A DNA stretch of 64,000 nt from Cedecea neteri NBRC 105707 = ATCC 33855 (GTDB taxonomy: Bacteria > Pseudomonadota > Gammaproteobacteria > Enterobacterales > Enterobacteriaceae), in contig NZ_BCTL01000007.1 in NCBI RefSeq assembly GCF_001571265.1, forward strand, positions 141,588 to 205,587, read 5' to 3'. Made by a program: the position numbers and the translations under genes. Every line of letters begins with the position of its first letter. The first letter of the stretch is position 1. The notes below the pieces were generated by a model. It searched no databases and was not told the origin of the DNA. It saw only the letters and a program-made list of their open reading frames with translations. Positions 54,635-63,962 of this stretch are shown here, piece by piece.

Positions 54635-54821
54635 AATCGCTCACCAGTAAGTTCGCGGCAGCATATGCCGCCTGTTCCCTGACCGACTCCGAGACGGCCT
54701 CGCTGGAGGCGACTTCGTTCAGAGCCTTCAATACGCATCCTAAGGCATCAGGAATGTAGCCTAGATCACCGCTGGCAATTTCCGCGTAGCGTTGCCGAAC
54801 CAATTCACAATACTTTTCCAC
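54621..54821 (-). CDS. yaeP: UPF0253 family protein YaeP
   Basis: YaeP is a 66-residue conserved protein of unknown function. It starts [29 protein letters not shown] and ends [16 protein letters not shown], nearly as in E. coli. It is predicted to be all helical. It overlaps rof by 8-14 bases and is the first gene of the pair. The plus-strand yaeQ starts 216 bases away, so the gap carries both promoters. Confidence 0.93.
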   Translation of the reverse strand: MEKYCELVRQRYAEIASGDLGYIPDALGCVLKALNEVASSEAVSESVREQAAYAAANLLVSDYVNE

Positions 54822-55037
54822 TTACCCTCCTCTCAGAGTCCCGACTTCAGACCTATTCGTGGGGTCAAGTCTAAGCCTACGAAGATAAACTCTGTTTAGC
54901 AAGGTGACTATACCACAGCAATGTAACCGATATCAGCCAGGCTAAGACTCGAATTATTTAGGGTATACCCGCCATACTGCAAGCCGAGAGTATGTTATTT
55001 CGCTACAATAGCGCGCAATTGTGTATGGAGAAGTGTG

Positions 55038-55580
55038 ATGGCGTTAAAAGCGACAATTTATAAGGCGACGGTGAATGTGGCCGATCTCGATCGTAATCGG
55101 TTTCTGGACAGCAGCCTGACGCTGGCGCGCCACCCTTCGGAAACGCAGGAACGCATGATGTTGCGCCTGCTGGCGTGGATTAAATATGCGGATGAGCGTC
55201 TGGAGTTTACCCGCGGTCTTAGTGCGGAAGACGAGCCGGAAATCTGGCGCAAGAACGATCACCTTGGCATTGATTTGTGGGTGGATCTGGGGTTACCGGA
55301 AGAGCGTCGGGTGAAAAAAGCCTGCAGCCAGTCGGCCGAGGTGGCGTTGTTTACCTATAATAGTCGGGCGGCGGAAATTTGGTGGCAGCAAAACCAGAAC
55401 CGCCTGAGCCAGTTTAAAAACCTGTCTATCTGGTATCTGGATGACGTACAGCTGGCGAAGCTAAGCGAATTTGGCACGCGTACCATGAATCTGCAGGCAA
55501 CTATCCAGGACGGCGCGATTTGGCTGTCCGATAGCGAGAATAATCTGGAAATTCACTTTACGGCCTGGCAGCAGCCATGA
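55038..55580 (+). CDS. yaeQ: YaeQ family protein
   Basis: YaeQ belongs to a conserved family with a PD-(D/E)XK nuclease-like fold; the function is not known. The early claim that it replaces RfaH was not upheld. The 180 residues start [20 protein letters not shown] and contain [37 protein letters not shown] and [15 protein letters not shown] use ATG 55038; the GTG immediately before it is in frame. Its TGA overlaps the arfB ATG. Confidence 0.93.
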   Translation: MALKATIYKATVNVADLDRNRFLDSSLTLARHPSETQERMMLRLLAWIKYADERLEFTRGLSAEDEPEIWRKNDHLGIDLWVDLGLPEERRVKKACSQSAEVALFTYNSRAAEIWWQQNQNRLSQFKNLSIWYLDDVQLAKLSEFGTRTMNLQATIQDGAIWLSDSENNLEIHFTAWQQP

Positions 55581-55999
55581 TTTCAGTGTCGCGAACGGTA
55601 TCTATCCCGGACAATGAGGTCACGATTACCGCGATTCGCGCCCAGGGGGCAGGCGGGCAGCATGTGAATAAAACCTCAACGGCTATTCATTTGCGCTTTG
55701 ATATCCCTGCCTCTAGCCTGCCAGAGTCGTATAAGATACGTCTGTTGGCGGTAAGTCATCATTTGATCACGCCTGAGGGCGTCGTGGTGATTAAAGCCCA
55801 GGAATACCGAAGTCAGGAGATGAACCGCGAAGCGGCGGTGGCTCGCCTGGTTTCATTGATACAAGAACTCACCGTAGTGCAGAAGAGTCGTCGCGCGACA
55901 AAGCCGACGCGAGCTTCTAAAGAGCGACGTCTGACCTCTAAGGCGCAGAAGTCGACGACCAAAGCACTGCGCGGCAAAGTTCGCCGCCATCCGGAGTAG
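55577..55999 (+). CDS. arfB: alternative ribosome-rescue factor ArfB
   Basis: ArfB (YaeJ) releases peptides from ribosomes stalled without a stop codon. It has the release-factor GGQ motif ([20 protein letters not shown], residues about 22-41) but no codon-recognition domain. Its basic C-terminal tail ([32 protein letters not shown]) enters the empty mRNA channel. The 140 residues equal the E. coli length. ATGA overlap with yaeQ. Confidence 0.96.
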   Translation: MISVSRTVSIPDNEVTITAIRAQGAGGQHVNKTSTAIHLRFDIPASSLPESYKIRLLAVSHHLITPEGVVVIKAQEYRSQEMNREAAVARLVSLIQELTVVQKSRRATKPTRASKERRLTSKAQKSTTKALRGKVRRHPE

Positions 56000-56034
56000 C
56001 GGCGAAGTTGGGACAATGGCATAAGGAATAAAGC

Positions 56035-56724
56035 ATGAAGAAAAGTCTTCTGGCTGCGCTGGCAGCGCTCAGCCTGTTCACGCTATTTGGCTGTAATAAT
56101 CGTACGGAAACGCAAACTTTGCTCCCGGCTCAGGCAGCGGAACTGAAACCGATGCAGCAGAGCTATCGCGGCGTAGTGCCGTGTGCGGATTGTGAAGGGA
56201 TTGAAACCTCGCTGTTCCTGGAAAAGGATGGCACCTGGGTGATGAACCAGACCTATCAGGGTAAAGGAGCCTCGTTTGCCAGCTACGGTAAATGGGCGCG
56301 TACTGCCGATAAGCTGGTCTTAACTGACAGCGAAGGCGAGAAGCAGTACTTCCATCCAAAGGGCGACAGCCTGGTGATGCTGGATCGTGAAGGCAATCCG
56401 ATTGAATCGCAGTTCAACTACACGCTGAAAGCGGTGGATGCGAAGCTGCCGTCAACGCCAATGCCGATGAAAGGTAAGTACAAATACATGGCCGACGCCG
56501 CTGTATTTGAGGACTGTGCTACAGGTAAAACTTTTGCCGTGGCGAATAACGCCGAGCTGGAAAGAGCCTATGCGGCAGCGCGCGGCAAGAACAGTGCGCC
56601 AATCCTGCTGGTGGTAGAAGGGCACTTTACGCTGCAGGCCTCTCCTGATAGCGGAGAGCTGCAAAAAGCGCTGGTGGCCGATAAGGGCGCGAAGTTTAAG
56701 CCCGGCAAAGACTGTAACGACTAA
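56035..56724 (+). CDS. nlpE: envelope stress lipoprotein NlpE
   Basis: NlpE is an outer membrane lipoprotein that activates the Cpx response on surface contact, lipoprotein-sorting faults or loss of disulfide formation. The lipobox LFGC sets the mature start at Cys20. The N-terminal domain carries VPCADCEGIETSLFLEKDGTWVMNQ; the C-terminal OB-like domain has FEDCATGKTF and the final PGKDCND, the cysteines of the redox-sensing disulfide. 229 residues against 236 in E. coli. It lies 35 bases after arfB. Confidence 0.94.
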   Translation: MKKSLLAALAALSLFTLFGCNNRTETQTLLPAQAAELKPMQQSYRGVVPCADCEGIETSLFLEKDGTWVMNQTYQGKGASFASYGKWARTADKLVLTDSEGEKQYFHPKGDSLVMLDREGNPIESQFNYTLKAVDAKLPSTPMPMKGKYKYMADAAVFEDCATGKTFAVANNAELERAYAAARGKNSAPILLVVEGHFTLQASPDSGELQKALVADKGAKFKPGKDCND

Positions 56725-56728
56725 AACG

Positions 56729-56758
56729 AAAAAGCCCTGCAGATGCAGGGCTTTTTTT
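56729..56758. terminator. bidirectional terminator between nlpE and yaeF
   Basis: AAAAAGCCCTGC, loop AGAT and GCAGGGCTTTTTTT form a strong stem with A and T tracts on both sides. It overlaps the end of the convergent yaeF remnant at 56757. Confidence 0.95.
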
Positions 56759-57556
56759 ATAGCGTCGCTAGCCTGCGAGCCTTCAGGTAAATGCCAGGTT
56801 TAATGTGCCCGACGTAGCTGAGTGGCATAGTCGGCGCTAACGTCGCAACATCCCCCTCACGCATGTGAAGCAAATCTGCCGGGCTTACCCAGCCAGGAGA
56901 TGCTTGCGTCAAAGGCGTACCTGCGTGCTCATAGGCGGCAAGAACAAACTCGGAGCAAAAGTAGTTCGCTTTATTGCCATCCGGGGTACTGAGTTGAGAA
57001 GCAGCGAGACCTTTATACATTGCTGGCGAAACTCTTTCGAAAACGGATTTAGCGAGCAAAGCTGTTTTGTCACCATGAAGGGAGCCATTTCAATAATCCC
57101 TTTATAGTTATAACCCTTACCAGATTTGCTGTGGGCAAATTTTCTTATACTGTTGGCCTGCTCTGGGGTGAGTTCAGGGAAGCGCAAAGCCAGAAGCTTA
57201 TCACTATGCTGCATGGCTTCTTCAAGCGTGACTATCTGCACGCCAGAGCCAACGGCTTCAGCCACTTCGCCCTGGCCAATATAAATGGCAACATGGCTTA
57301 CCGCTGAGGTGCTGAACAGGCGAATACCGACAGAGGTCAGGCTAATCGTTGAAGACAGCAATAGATCGCCTGGCCGTAAATCCTGCTGATGAATTTCTTT
57401 CAACGTCTCCCCGGGGGCTGAACTGACGCGTTGAAATTTGATGGCTGAGGGAGGGGCGTTCGTGGTTTTGTTGGTTGTTTTAGAAGGGAGGGCAATGTCC
57501 ATACTACAGCCCGAAACCAGGAAAGAGAGTGTCGCAATCCAGGCGTACCTTTTCAT
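56757..57556 (-). pseudogene. yaeF: frameshifted YiiX/YebB-like N1pC/P60 lipoprotein (yaeF)
   Basis: This is the position and content of E. coli YaeF (274 residues), a lipoprotein of the permuted papain-like YaeF/YiiX group. The first reading frame (57556 down to 56909) has a lipobox (FLVSGC), LRPGDLLLSSTI and the catalytic-histidine region AVSHVAIYIG, and is colinear to SLNPFSKEFRQQC. It then goes out of frame near 57011-57016. Codons continue in a second frame with KGLAASQLSTPDG ... YFCSEFVL, which holds the catalytic cysteine, and PGWVSPADLLHMREGDV ... HIKPGIY. A single missing A in ATAAAGG would explain it. His and Cys are thus in different frames; the gene is probably inactive unless this is a base-call error. 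Confidence 0.85.
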
Positions 57557-57586
57557 ACATAATCCTTTATGCCGGCTTTAATTAAG

Positions 57587-57612
57587 CAAAACGCCCTGTA
57601 AAACAGGGCGTT
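57587..57612 (-). terminator. rho-independent terminator of proS
   Basis: On the minus strand AACGCCCTGT, loop TTT and ACAGGGCGTT form a 10-pair stem followed by TTGC, 21 bases after the proS stop. The T-tract is short. Confidence 0.85.
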
Positions 57613-57632
57613 GATTTACGGCAGAGAGGGTA

Positions 57633-59351
57633 TCAACCTTTGATGGCGCTGACTAAGAAATCAACGATTTCGTTGACTTTGATCATCTGCTTCTCACCGG
57701 CACGGCGATGTTTGTATTCGATCTCTTCGTTGTCGAGATTGCGGTCGCCGATAACGATAGTGTGAGGAATACCAATCAGTTCCATGTCGGCAAACATCAC
57801 GCCTGGACGCTCTTTGCGGTCATCCAGCAGCACGTCGATACCCTGTGCACGTAGCGTGGTATACAGCTCTTCAGCCAGCTGCTGCACGCGGAAGGACTTG
57901 TGCATGTTCATTGGCAGAATCGCAACGTGGAACGGCGCGATTGCATCCGGCCACAGAATACCGCGGTCATCAAAGTTCTGTTCAATCGCGGCCGCGACCA
58001 CGCGGGTTACGCCGATACCGTAGCAGCCCATGGTCAGCGTCTGGTTACGGCCATCTTCGCCCTGAACTGCTGCTTTCAGCGCTTCGGAGTACTTCGTACC
58101 CAACTGGAAGATGTGACCGACTTCGATGCCGCGCTTGATCATCAACGTGCCTTTGCCGTCCGGGCTTGGATCGCCGGCCACAACGTTACGGATATCCGCA
58201 ACTTCCGGCAGCGCAACGTCGCGTTCCCAGTTAATGCCGATAAAGTGCTTCCCGTCGATGTTTGCACCAGCGGCGAAATCGCTCATCGCGGCAACGCTGC
58301 GGTCAATCACAACCGGAACCGGCAGGTTGATTGGGCCCAGGGAGCCCGGACCTGCTTTCACGATGTCGCGAATTTCCTGTTCGGTGGCGAACGCCAGTGG
58401 GCTTGCTACCTGCGGCAGCTTCTCGGCTTTCACTTCGTTCAGCTCGTGATCGCCACGAACCAGCAAAGCAACCAGCGGATAAGCGCTGCCTTCGGTCGCT
58501 TTCACCAGCAGAGTTTTAACCGTTTTCTCGATTGGCAGGTTGAACTGCTCTACCAGCTCGGCGATGGTTTTAGCGTTCGGAGTATCAATCTGGCTCATTT
58601 CAGCGGTCGGTGCTGCACGGCCTGTTGCCGGTGCTAAAGCTTCAGCGAATTCGATGTTTGCCGCATAATCTGAGCTGTCAGAGAAGATCACATCATCTTC
58701 ACCGCTTTGTGCCAACACCTGGAACTCATGGGAGGCACTGCCGCCGATAGAGCCGGTGTCCGCCTGCACGGCACGGAAGTCCAGACCCATGCGGGAGAAG
58801 ATCTTGCTGTAAGCCTCATACATTTTGTCGTAGGTTTCCTGCAGGGATTCCTGAGACGTATGGAACGAGTAGGCGTCTTTCATCAGGAATTCGCGGGAAC
58901 GCATAACGCCAAAGCGTGGGCGCACTTCGTCACGGAATTTAGTCTGGATCTGGAACAGATTCAGCGGCAGCTGTTTGTAGGAGCTAAGCTCGTTGCGAAT
59001 CAGGTCGGTGATCACTTCTTCGTGGGTTGGACCCAGCACGAAAGGACGTTCGCCACGGTCAACAAAGCGCAGCAGCTCCGGGCCGTATTGCTCCCAACGT
59101 CCACTCTCCTGCCACAGGTCGGCGGGTTGAACCACCGGCATGCACATTTCGATAGCACCGGCGTTGTTCATCTCTTCACGCACGATGTTTTCGACTTTCT
59201 TCAGGACGCGCAAACCGGTCGGCAGCCAGGTGTATAAACCGGAGGCCAGCTTGCGGATCATCCCGGCGCGCAGCATCAGCTGGTGGCTGACTACTTCAGC
59301 GTCGGCAGGTGTCTCCTTCAGAGTGGAGAGCAGATATTGGCTAGTACGCAT
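57633..59351 (-). CDS. proS: prolyl-tRNA synthetase
   Basis: ProS charges tRNA-Pro. It is a class II synthetase of the bacterial type with an editing (INS) domain between motifs 2 and 3, which removes mischarged alanine. The 572 residues equal the E. coli length. Motif 1 ([26 protein letters not shown]), motif 2 ([26 protein letters not shown]) and motif 3 ([17 protein letters not shown]) are all clear. The ATG lies at complement 59349-59351. A 20-base perfect palindrome lies 30 bases upstream. Confidence 0.98.
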   Translation of the reverse strand: MRTSQYLLSTLKETPADAEVVSHQLMLRAGMIRKLASGLYTWLPTGLRVLKKVENIVREEMNNAGAIEMCMPVVQPADLWQESGRWEQYGPELLRFVDRGERPFVLGPTHEEVITDLIRNELSSYKQLPLNLFQIQTKFRDEVRPRFGVMRSREFLMKDAYSFHTSQESLQETYDKMYEAYSKIFSRMGLDFRAVQADTGSIGGSASHEFQVLAQSGEDDVIFSDSSDYAANIEFAEALAPATGRAAPTAEMSQIDTPNAKTIAELVEQFNLPIEKTVKTLLVKATEGSAYPLVALLVRGDHELNEVKAEKLPQVASPLAFATEQEIRDIVKAGPGSLGPINLPVPVVIDRSVAAMSDFAAGANIDGKHFIGINWERDVALPEVADIRNVVAGDPSPDGKGTLMIKRGIEVGHIFQLGTKYSEALKAAVQGEDGRNQTLTMGCYGIGVTRVVAAAIEQNFDDRGILWPDAIAPFHVAILPMNMHKSFRVQQLAEELYTTLRAQGIDVLLDDRKERPGVMFADMELIGIPHTIVIGDRNLDNEEIEYKHRRAGEKQMIKVNEIVDFLVSAIKG

Positions 59352-59381
59352 GTTGTTACGGTTCCATTTGGACGGCAGAGC

Positions 59382-59401
59382 GCAGGCCGCCGGCGGCCTG
59401 C
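59382..59401. other. 20-base perfect palindrome between trmO and proS
   Basis: GCAGGCCGCC followed at once by GGCGGCCTGC is a perfect 20-base dyad with no spacer. It lies 30 bases upstream of the proS start. As RNA it would fold into a GC-only stem in the proS leader. T residues lie before, not after, it on the minus strand, so it is not a normal terminator. Confidence 0.7.
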
Positions 59402-59461
59402 TTCAAAAAAAGTGGTTTAGTTTACCAGTGTGGCAGAGATGTCAAAAGAGAGAGGGCTAAA

Positions 59462-60169
59462 TTAACTCGCTTCGAGGGCGAACACTTCAAAACCTTGCTC
59501 TGTGATACGCCAGCGAACATTAAAGTCCAGAAGCAGAACGGCATAAGTCTTCCCGACATCTTCTCCTTTACGATAGGCAGGACGAGGGTCCTGAGCAAGC
59601 ACCTGACTGATAAAGCGCGCAAGATGCGGATAGCGTTTTTCCAGCCCGGTTAACTGATGCTGCACTTCTGGTGTAAACGTCACGTGCATGTCCGCCTGGG
59701 GAGCCTGCTGTGCGTAGCCAGCACGTGCGTCCGGCACGGCTTCTGCAAACGGCAGGTACGGTTTGATATCCACAATGGGCGTACCATCCACCAAATCCAG
59801 GCTGCCAAGCTGCAGTATCACTTCATCTTTTTGGCAACGAATACCTTTAAGCTCAACCAGCGACATGCCGATTGGATTAGGGCGAAACGTGGAACGCGTA
59901 GCAAACACGCCCATTCGCGCGTTTCCGCCAAGCCGGGGAGGGCGAACGGTTGGGCGCCAGCCGCCTTCCATCGTTTGATGGAAGACAAACAGCAGCCACA
60001 GGTGGCTAAACTCTTCCAGCCCGCGCACGGCATCGGCCTGGTTGTAAGGCGCAAGCAGATGCAGTTCGCCACCGCCATCTTTGACCAGACCGGGCTGACG
60101 CGGGACGGCGAACTTTTCTTTATAAGGGGAGTGAATGACGCCTATTTGCGCAAACTCGAATTCGGTCAT
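59462..60169 (-). CDS. trmO: tRNA (N6-threonylcarbamoyladenosine(37)-N6)-methyltransferase TrmO
   Basis: TrmO (YaeB) methylates t6A37 in tRNA-Thr to m6t6A using SAM, with a beta-barrel fold unlike Rossmann methyltransferases. The 235 residues match E. coli: IGVIHSPYKEKFAVPRQPGLV at the start, FVFHQTMEGGWRPTVRPPRLGGN and the signature MGVFATRSTFRPNPIGMSLVEL. The ATG at complement 60167-60169 (MTEFEFAQIG) overlaps the rcsF TGA, so the two are coupled; the longer in-frame ORF is rejected. Confidence 0.95.
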   Translation of the reverse strand: MTEFEFAQIGVIHSPYKEKFAVPRQPGLVKDGGGELHLLAPYNQADAVRGLEEFSHLWLLFVFHQTMEGGWRPTVRPPRLGGNARMGVFATRSTFRPNPIGMSLVELKGIRCQKDEVILQLGSLDLVDGTPIVDIKPYLPFAEAVPDARAGYAQQAPQADMHVTFTPEVQHQLTGLEKRYPHLARFISQVLAQDPRPAYRKGEDVGKTYAVLLLDFNVRWRITEQGFEVFALEAS

Positions 60170-60570
60170 TGCGCCGAAACTTGCAGCGCGGAGCCAACAC
60201 AGACGGCCTGACGGTAGCACCCAGGCGTAGCAGTGGTGATGTCGCAGCTGTGTTGTAGAACCGCATTGGCTTTCATTTTAGAGGCATTAATCTGCATGCG
60301 TTTACGTGCTGTCGGGATATTCGGTGGGGAATCCTGATTGCTTGCCTGGCAAGACTCGCCGCTGACTTCGCCTAAATCACGGAACGGTTTACCCACTAAG
60401 TCTTCTGCGTTGGTGTAGATTCTGACCGGAGCAGGGCGAGGCGCTTTAGGTTTCTCTGTTTCTGTCTTCGGCGCAGCTGCCGTGCTTTGAACGGGTTCTA
60501 CTGGGGATCTGCTTAGCATTGAACAGCCGCTCAGCATGAATGCTAATAAACAGATCGGTAAAGCACGCAT
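60166..60570 (-). CDS. rcsF: Rcs stress-sensing outer membrane lipoprotein RcsF
   Basis: RcsF senses outer membrane and peptidoglycan damage and activates the Rcs phosphorelay by contacting IgaA; it is threaded through beta-barrels by BamA, which is also encoded here. The lipobox LSGC gives a mature start at Cys16, followed by a proline-rich disordered linker (about 20-50). The four cysteines of the nested disulfides are in GESCQ, QHSCD, PGCYR and AVCVG. The 134 residues equal the E. coli length. ATGA overlap with trmO. Confidence 0.96.
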   Translation of the reverse strand: MRALPICLLAFMLSGCSMLSRSPVEPVQSTAAAPKTETEKPKAPRPAPVRIYTNAEDLVGKPFRDLGEVSGESCQASNQDSPPNIPTARKRMQINASKMKANAVLQHSCDITTATPGCYRQAVCVGSALQVSAQ

Positions 60571-60630
60571 AATATTTCCTCAATGAATGTAAAACGGGGA
60601 ACATTGAAGCAAGCTCGAACCAAAATAACA

Positions 60631-60650
60631 AGGCGGGCTTGCGCCCGCCT
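60631..60650 (-). terminator. terminator of metNIQ
   Basis: AGGCGGGC, loop TTGC and GCCCGCCT form a perfect 8-pair stem, 33 bases after the metQ stop; on the minus strand it is followed by TGTTATTTTGG, a broken T-tract. Confidence 0.8.
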
Positions 60651-60683
60651 TTAATTATTTACGTAAAACTGAAGAATGGAAAC

Positions 60684-61499
60684 TTACCAGCCTTTAACCG
60701 CGCCGCCGTTAAAGACTTTGTTAGCCGCTTCGTTAACTTCGTCAGACTGGTAGGCCTGAACGAACTTCTTCACGTTCTCTGCATCTTTGTTATCTTCACG
60801 AGACACGATCAGGTTCACGTAAGGAGAGTTTTTGTCTTCAACGAAGATACCGTCTTTCGCTGGCGTCAGGCCAATCTGGCTGGCGTAAGTGGTGTTGATG
60901 ATAGCCAGGGCAATCTGCGCGTCGTCAAGAGAGCGTGGCAATTGCGGTGCTTCCAGCTCGACCAGCTTCAGGTTTTTTGGGTTCTCGGTGACATCCAGCA
61001 CGGTTGGCAGCAGACCAACACCGTCTTTCAGTTTGATCAGACCTTCTTTCTGCAGCAGCAGCAGAGAACGGCCGAGGTTAGTTGGGTCGTTTGGTAGTGC
61101 TACCTGAGAACCCGGCTGCAGTTCAGCCAGTGATTTGATTTTTTTAGAGTAGCCGGCAATTGGATAAACAAAAGTATTGCCTACGGAAACCAGTTTATAA
61201 CCACGATCTTTGATTTGCTGATCCAGGTAAGGCTTATGCTGGAAGGCGTTAACGTCGATGTCGCCTTTGCTCAGCGCTTCGTTTGGCAGCACATAGTCGG
61301 TAAAGGTCACCAGCTCAACATCCAGGCCATACTTCTCTTTGGCCACTTTCTGAGCCACTTCCGCAACCTGCTGCTCAGCGCCAGCGATCACGCCGACTTT
61401 AATGTGGTTTGGATCTTTTTCTTCCTGACCGCAACCCACCAGGGCCAGAGAGCCAATCAGAGCACCGACCGCGGCGAACGTTTTAAAGTTAAAAGCCAT
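60684..61499 (-). CDS. metQ: methionine ABC transporter substrate-binding lipoprotein
   Basis: MetQ binds D- and L-methionine and passes it to MetNI. It is an NlpA-family lipoprotein: lipobox LVGC (Cys23), then HIKVGVIAGAEQQVAEVAQK and the conserved PNDPTNLGRSLLLLQ. The 271 residues equal the E. coli length. It is the last gene of the operon, 30 bases after metI. Confidence 0.97.
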   Translation of the reverse strand: MAFNFKTFAAVGALIGSLALVGCGQEEKDPNHIKVGVIAGAEQQVAEVAQKVAKEKYGLDVELVTFTDYVLPNEALSKGDIDVNAFQHKPYLDQQIKDRGYKLVSVGNTFVYPIAGYSKKIKSLAELQPGSQVALPNDPTNLGRSLLLLQKEGLIKLKDGVGLLPTVLDVTENPKNLKLVELEAPQLPRSLDDAQIALAIINTTYASQIGLTPAKDGIFVEDKNSPYVNLIVSREDNKDAENVKKFVQAYQSDEVNEAANKVFNGGAVKGW

Positions 61500-61529
61500 G
61501 TCCTTTTCCTTGTATGAATGCAGTTGTGT

Positions 61530-62183
61530 TTATTTGTGAGTAACAGCCCGGACGATACGATCGCCAGAGAATTGAATTAAGTAAACCAGCACGACCAGAA
61601 GAACCAACACGGTATTCATTACTGTAGCGTTGTAACCGATGTACCCGTACTGATAGCCAATCTGCCCCAGACCACCGGCACCGACGGCACCGCCCATAGC
61701 AGAATAGCCCACTAAAGTAATAAGGGTAATCGTGGCAGCATTGACCAGGCCTGGAAGTGCTTCCGGAAGCAATACTTTGCGGATGATTTGCAGCGGCGTG
61801 GCGCCCATCGCGCGTGAAGCTTCAATCAGGCCGGTTGGGATTTCCAGCAGCGCGTTTTCGACCATACGGGCAATAAACGGTGCTGCACCTACGGTCAATG
61901 GAACGATAGCCGCCTGCAGGCCGATAGAAGTTCCTACAATGACGCGGGTAAAAGGTATCATCCAGACGAGCAGAATAATGAACGGGATAGAACGGAAGAT
62001 GTTAACTACCGCCGAGAGGCTGCTATAAAGCTTTGCGTTAGCGCTGATTTGCCCAGGGCGAGTGATGTACAGCAACACGCCGACAGGCAGGCCAATCACA
62101 AACCCGAAGAAACCGGAAACAAAGGTCATGGCTAACGTTTCATACACGCCGCGAGCCAGTAACCAAATCATTGCTTCAGACAT
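61530..62183 (-). CDS. metI: methionine ABC transporter permease
   Basis: MetI is the inner membrane permease of the methionine importer. The 217 residues have five hydrophobic helices and the EAA loop that contacts MetN ([25 protein letters not shown], about residues 120-145). It overlaps the end of metN by eight bases, so the two are translated together. Confidence 0.97.
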   Translation of the reverse strand: MSEAMIWLLARGVYETLAMTFVSGFFGFVIGLPVGVLLYITRPGQISANAKLYSSLSAVVNIFRSIPFIILLVWMIPFTRVIVGTSIGLQAAIVPLTVGAAPFIARMVENALLEIPTGLIEASRAMGATPLQIIRKVLLPEALPGLVNAATITLITLVGYSAMGGAVGAGGLGQIGYQYGYIGYNATVMNTVLVLLVVLVYLIQFSGDRIVRAVTHK

Positions 62184-63207
62184 AACCCAGCACCTCTACT
62201 TTCACGTGTTGCTCCTGCAGCCAGGCAATAGCCGCTTGCGTATCTTTTGGCTCGCCGTGCATTTCGCACAGCATGATGCCGAACTTCACGCCGCCGGCAT
62301 AATCCATCTGCGCGCTAATAATGTTGCTGTTCACGTTGAAGGTACGTGCTGTTTCAGAGAGAAGTGGAGCATCGACCGACTGGCCGGTGAATTCCAGGCG
62401 CAATAAAGGTACCGCGCTTTCTTTATTCTCTGCGCTCAGGCGCTGAGCGTAATCTTCCGGTACGTCGAGGTGCAGCGTGGACTGGATAAACTGCTGCGCC
62501 AAAGGCGTTTTCGGATGGGAGAACACTTCGCTCACCGTATCCTGCTCGATAAGCTCGCCGTTGCTGATAACGGCCACGCAGTCACAAATGCGTTTTACGA
62601 CATCCATCTCGTGGGTGATGAGCAGAATAGTCAGCCCCAGGCGACGATTAATGTCTTTCAGCAGCTCCAGAATGGAACGTGTCGTGGCCGGGTCCAGCGC
62701 GCTGGTGGCTTCGTCGCACAGCAGTACTTTTGGGTTGCTGGCAAGCGCACGGGCAATCGCCACGCGCTGTTTCTGCCCGCCGGAAAGATTTGCCGGCCAG
62801 GTATCGTGTTTTTCACTGAGGCCAACTAAATCCAGCAGTTCGGTAACGCGGCGTTTAATCTCTTCTTTTGGCGTATTGTCCAGCTCAAGCGGTAGAGCAA
62901 CGTTGCCGAATACGGTACGCGAAGAGAGCAGATTAAAGTGCTGGAAGATCATGCCAATCTGGCGACGGGCTTTGGTTAACTGGGTTTCGGAAAGCGTTGT
63001 CAGATCCTGGCCATCAACCAGAACTGAACCCTGAGTCGGACGCTCAAGCAGGTTTACACAGCGGATGAGGGTACTTTTCCCCGCACCGGACGCGCCAATC
63101 ACGCCATAAATTTGCCCGGCAGGCACGTGCAGACTGACATTATTCAATGCCTGTATGCTGCGGTTGCCCTGCTGGAACACCTTGGTGATATTTGAAAGTT
63201 TAATCAT
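62176..63207 (-). CDS. metN: methionine ABC transporter ATP-binding protein
   Basis: MetN is the ATPase of the MetNIQ importer. The 343 residues equal the E. coli length: Walker [11 protein letters not shown]-loop IFQHFNLL, signature [12 protein letters not shown], Walker [12 protein letters not shown] and switch ITHEMDV. The C-terminal 100 residues form the ACT-like C2 domain that binds methionine and inhibits transport when the cell has enough. First gene of metNIQ, with a MetJ box upstream. Confidence 0.98.
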   Translation of the reverse strand: MIKLSNITKVFQQGNRSIQALNNVSLHVPAGQIYGVIGASGAGKSTLIRCVNLLERPTQGSVLVDGQDLTTLSETQLTKARRQIGMIFQHFNLLSSRTVFGNVALPLELDNTPKEEIKRRVTELLDLVGLSEKHDTWPANLSGGQKQRVAIARALASNPKVLLCDEATSALDPATTRSILELLKDINRRLGLTILLITHEMDVVKRICDCVAVISNGELIEQDTVSEVFSHPKTPLAQQFIQSTLHLDVPEDYAQRLSAENKESAVPLLRLEFTGQSVDAPLLSETARTFNVNSNIISAQMDYAGGVKFGIMLCEMHGEPKDTQAAIAWLQEQHVKVEVLGYV

Positions 63208-63283
63208 TGAGTTATTTATTATCGTATATGTATTAGCCGTGGAATTTTCTGCTACCAGTAACCAAAGTTACCGTAATCGATAT

Positions 63284-63315
63284 GGATGTTAAGGCATCCA
63301 GACGTCTAAATCAAT
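63284..63315 (-). promoter_or_regulatory. MetJ operator upstream of metN
   Basis: AGACGTCT (63300-63307) is a perfect 8-base MetJ box. The adjoining 8-mer AGGCATCC (63292-63299) matches the consensus at five of eight positions, and GGATGTTA at four. MetJ binds tandem 8-mers, so this is a probable two-to-three-box operator that represses metNIQ when SAM is high. It lies about 93 bases before the metN start. Confidence 0.85.
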
Positions 63316-63395
63316 CAGGGAGTGAAGGACTGTTCTCTCCTTATTACTAAATCATGCGATACTAAGCGCAATTAACCCGTTTCAGGAGTTCTCCA

Positions 63396-63962
63396 GTGGC
63401 ACAGTCCGTACCCGCTATTTTTCTCGACCGCGATGGCACCATTAATGTCGATCATGGCTATGTATATGAAGTTGACCGATTCGAATTTATTGATGGTGTT
63501 ATAGAAGCAATGCGCGAATTAAAAGAGATGGGCTTTGCTCTGGTACTGGTGACTAACCAGTCCGGCATTGCGCGCGGGATGTTCACCGAGGCAGACTTTG
63601 AAAACCTGACCGAGTGGATGGACTGGTCGCTGGCGGACCGCGGTGTCGATCTCGACGGTATCTATTATTGTCCTCACCACCCGGAAGGGAGCGTGGAAGC
63701 GTTTCGTCAGACCTGTGACTGCCGCAAGCCGCAGCCGGGAATGCTGATTTCCGCACGGGACTTCCTGCACATCGATATGGCTTCTTCTTATATGGTCGGC
63801 GACAAAATTGAAGATATGCAGGCCGGTGCTGCCGCTTTGGTGGGGACTAAAGTGTTGGTTCGTACCGGTAAACCAGTGACAGAAGAAGGTGAGGCCGCCG
63901 CAGATTTGGTCATTAATAGCCTTGCTGACCTGCCAAAAGCCATCAAACAGCGCCAAAAATAA
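63396..63962 (+). CDS. gmhB: D-glycero-beta-D-manno-heptose-1,7-bisphosphate 7-phosphatase
   Basis: GmhB removes the 7-phosphate from heptose bisphosphate in the ADP-heptose pathway for the LPS inner core. It is a HAD enzyme: [17 protein letters not shown] (nucleophile Asp) near residue 9, [10 protein letters not shown], and a zinc loop CPHHPEG ... [11 protein letters not shown], with [11 protein letters not shown] near the end. The start is GTG at 63396, seven bases after CAGGAG. 188 residues against 191 in E. coli. It is divergent from metN. Confidence 0.96.
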   Translation: MAQSVPAIFLDRDGTINVDHGYVYEVDRFEFIDGVIEAMRELKEMGFALVLVTNQSGIARGMFTEADFENLTEWMDWSLADRGVDLDGIYYCPHHPEGSVEAFRQTCDCRKPQPGMLISARDFLHIDMASSYMVGDKIEDMQAGAAALVGTKVLVRTGKPVTEEGEAAADLVINSLADLPKAIKQRQK

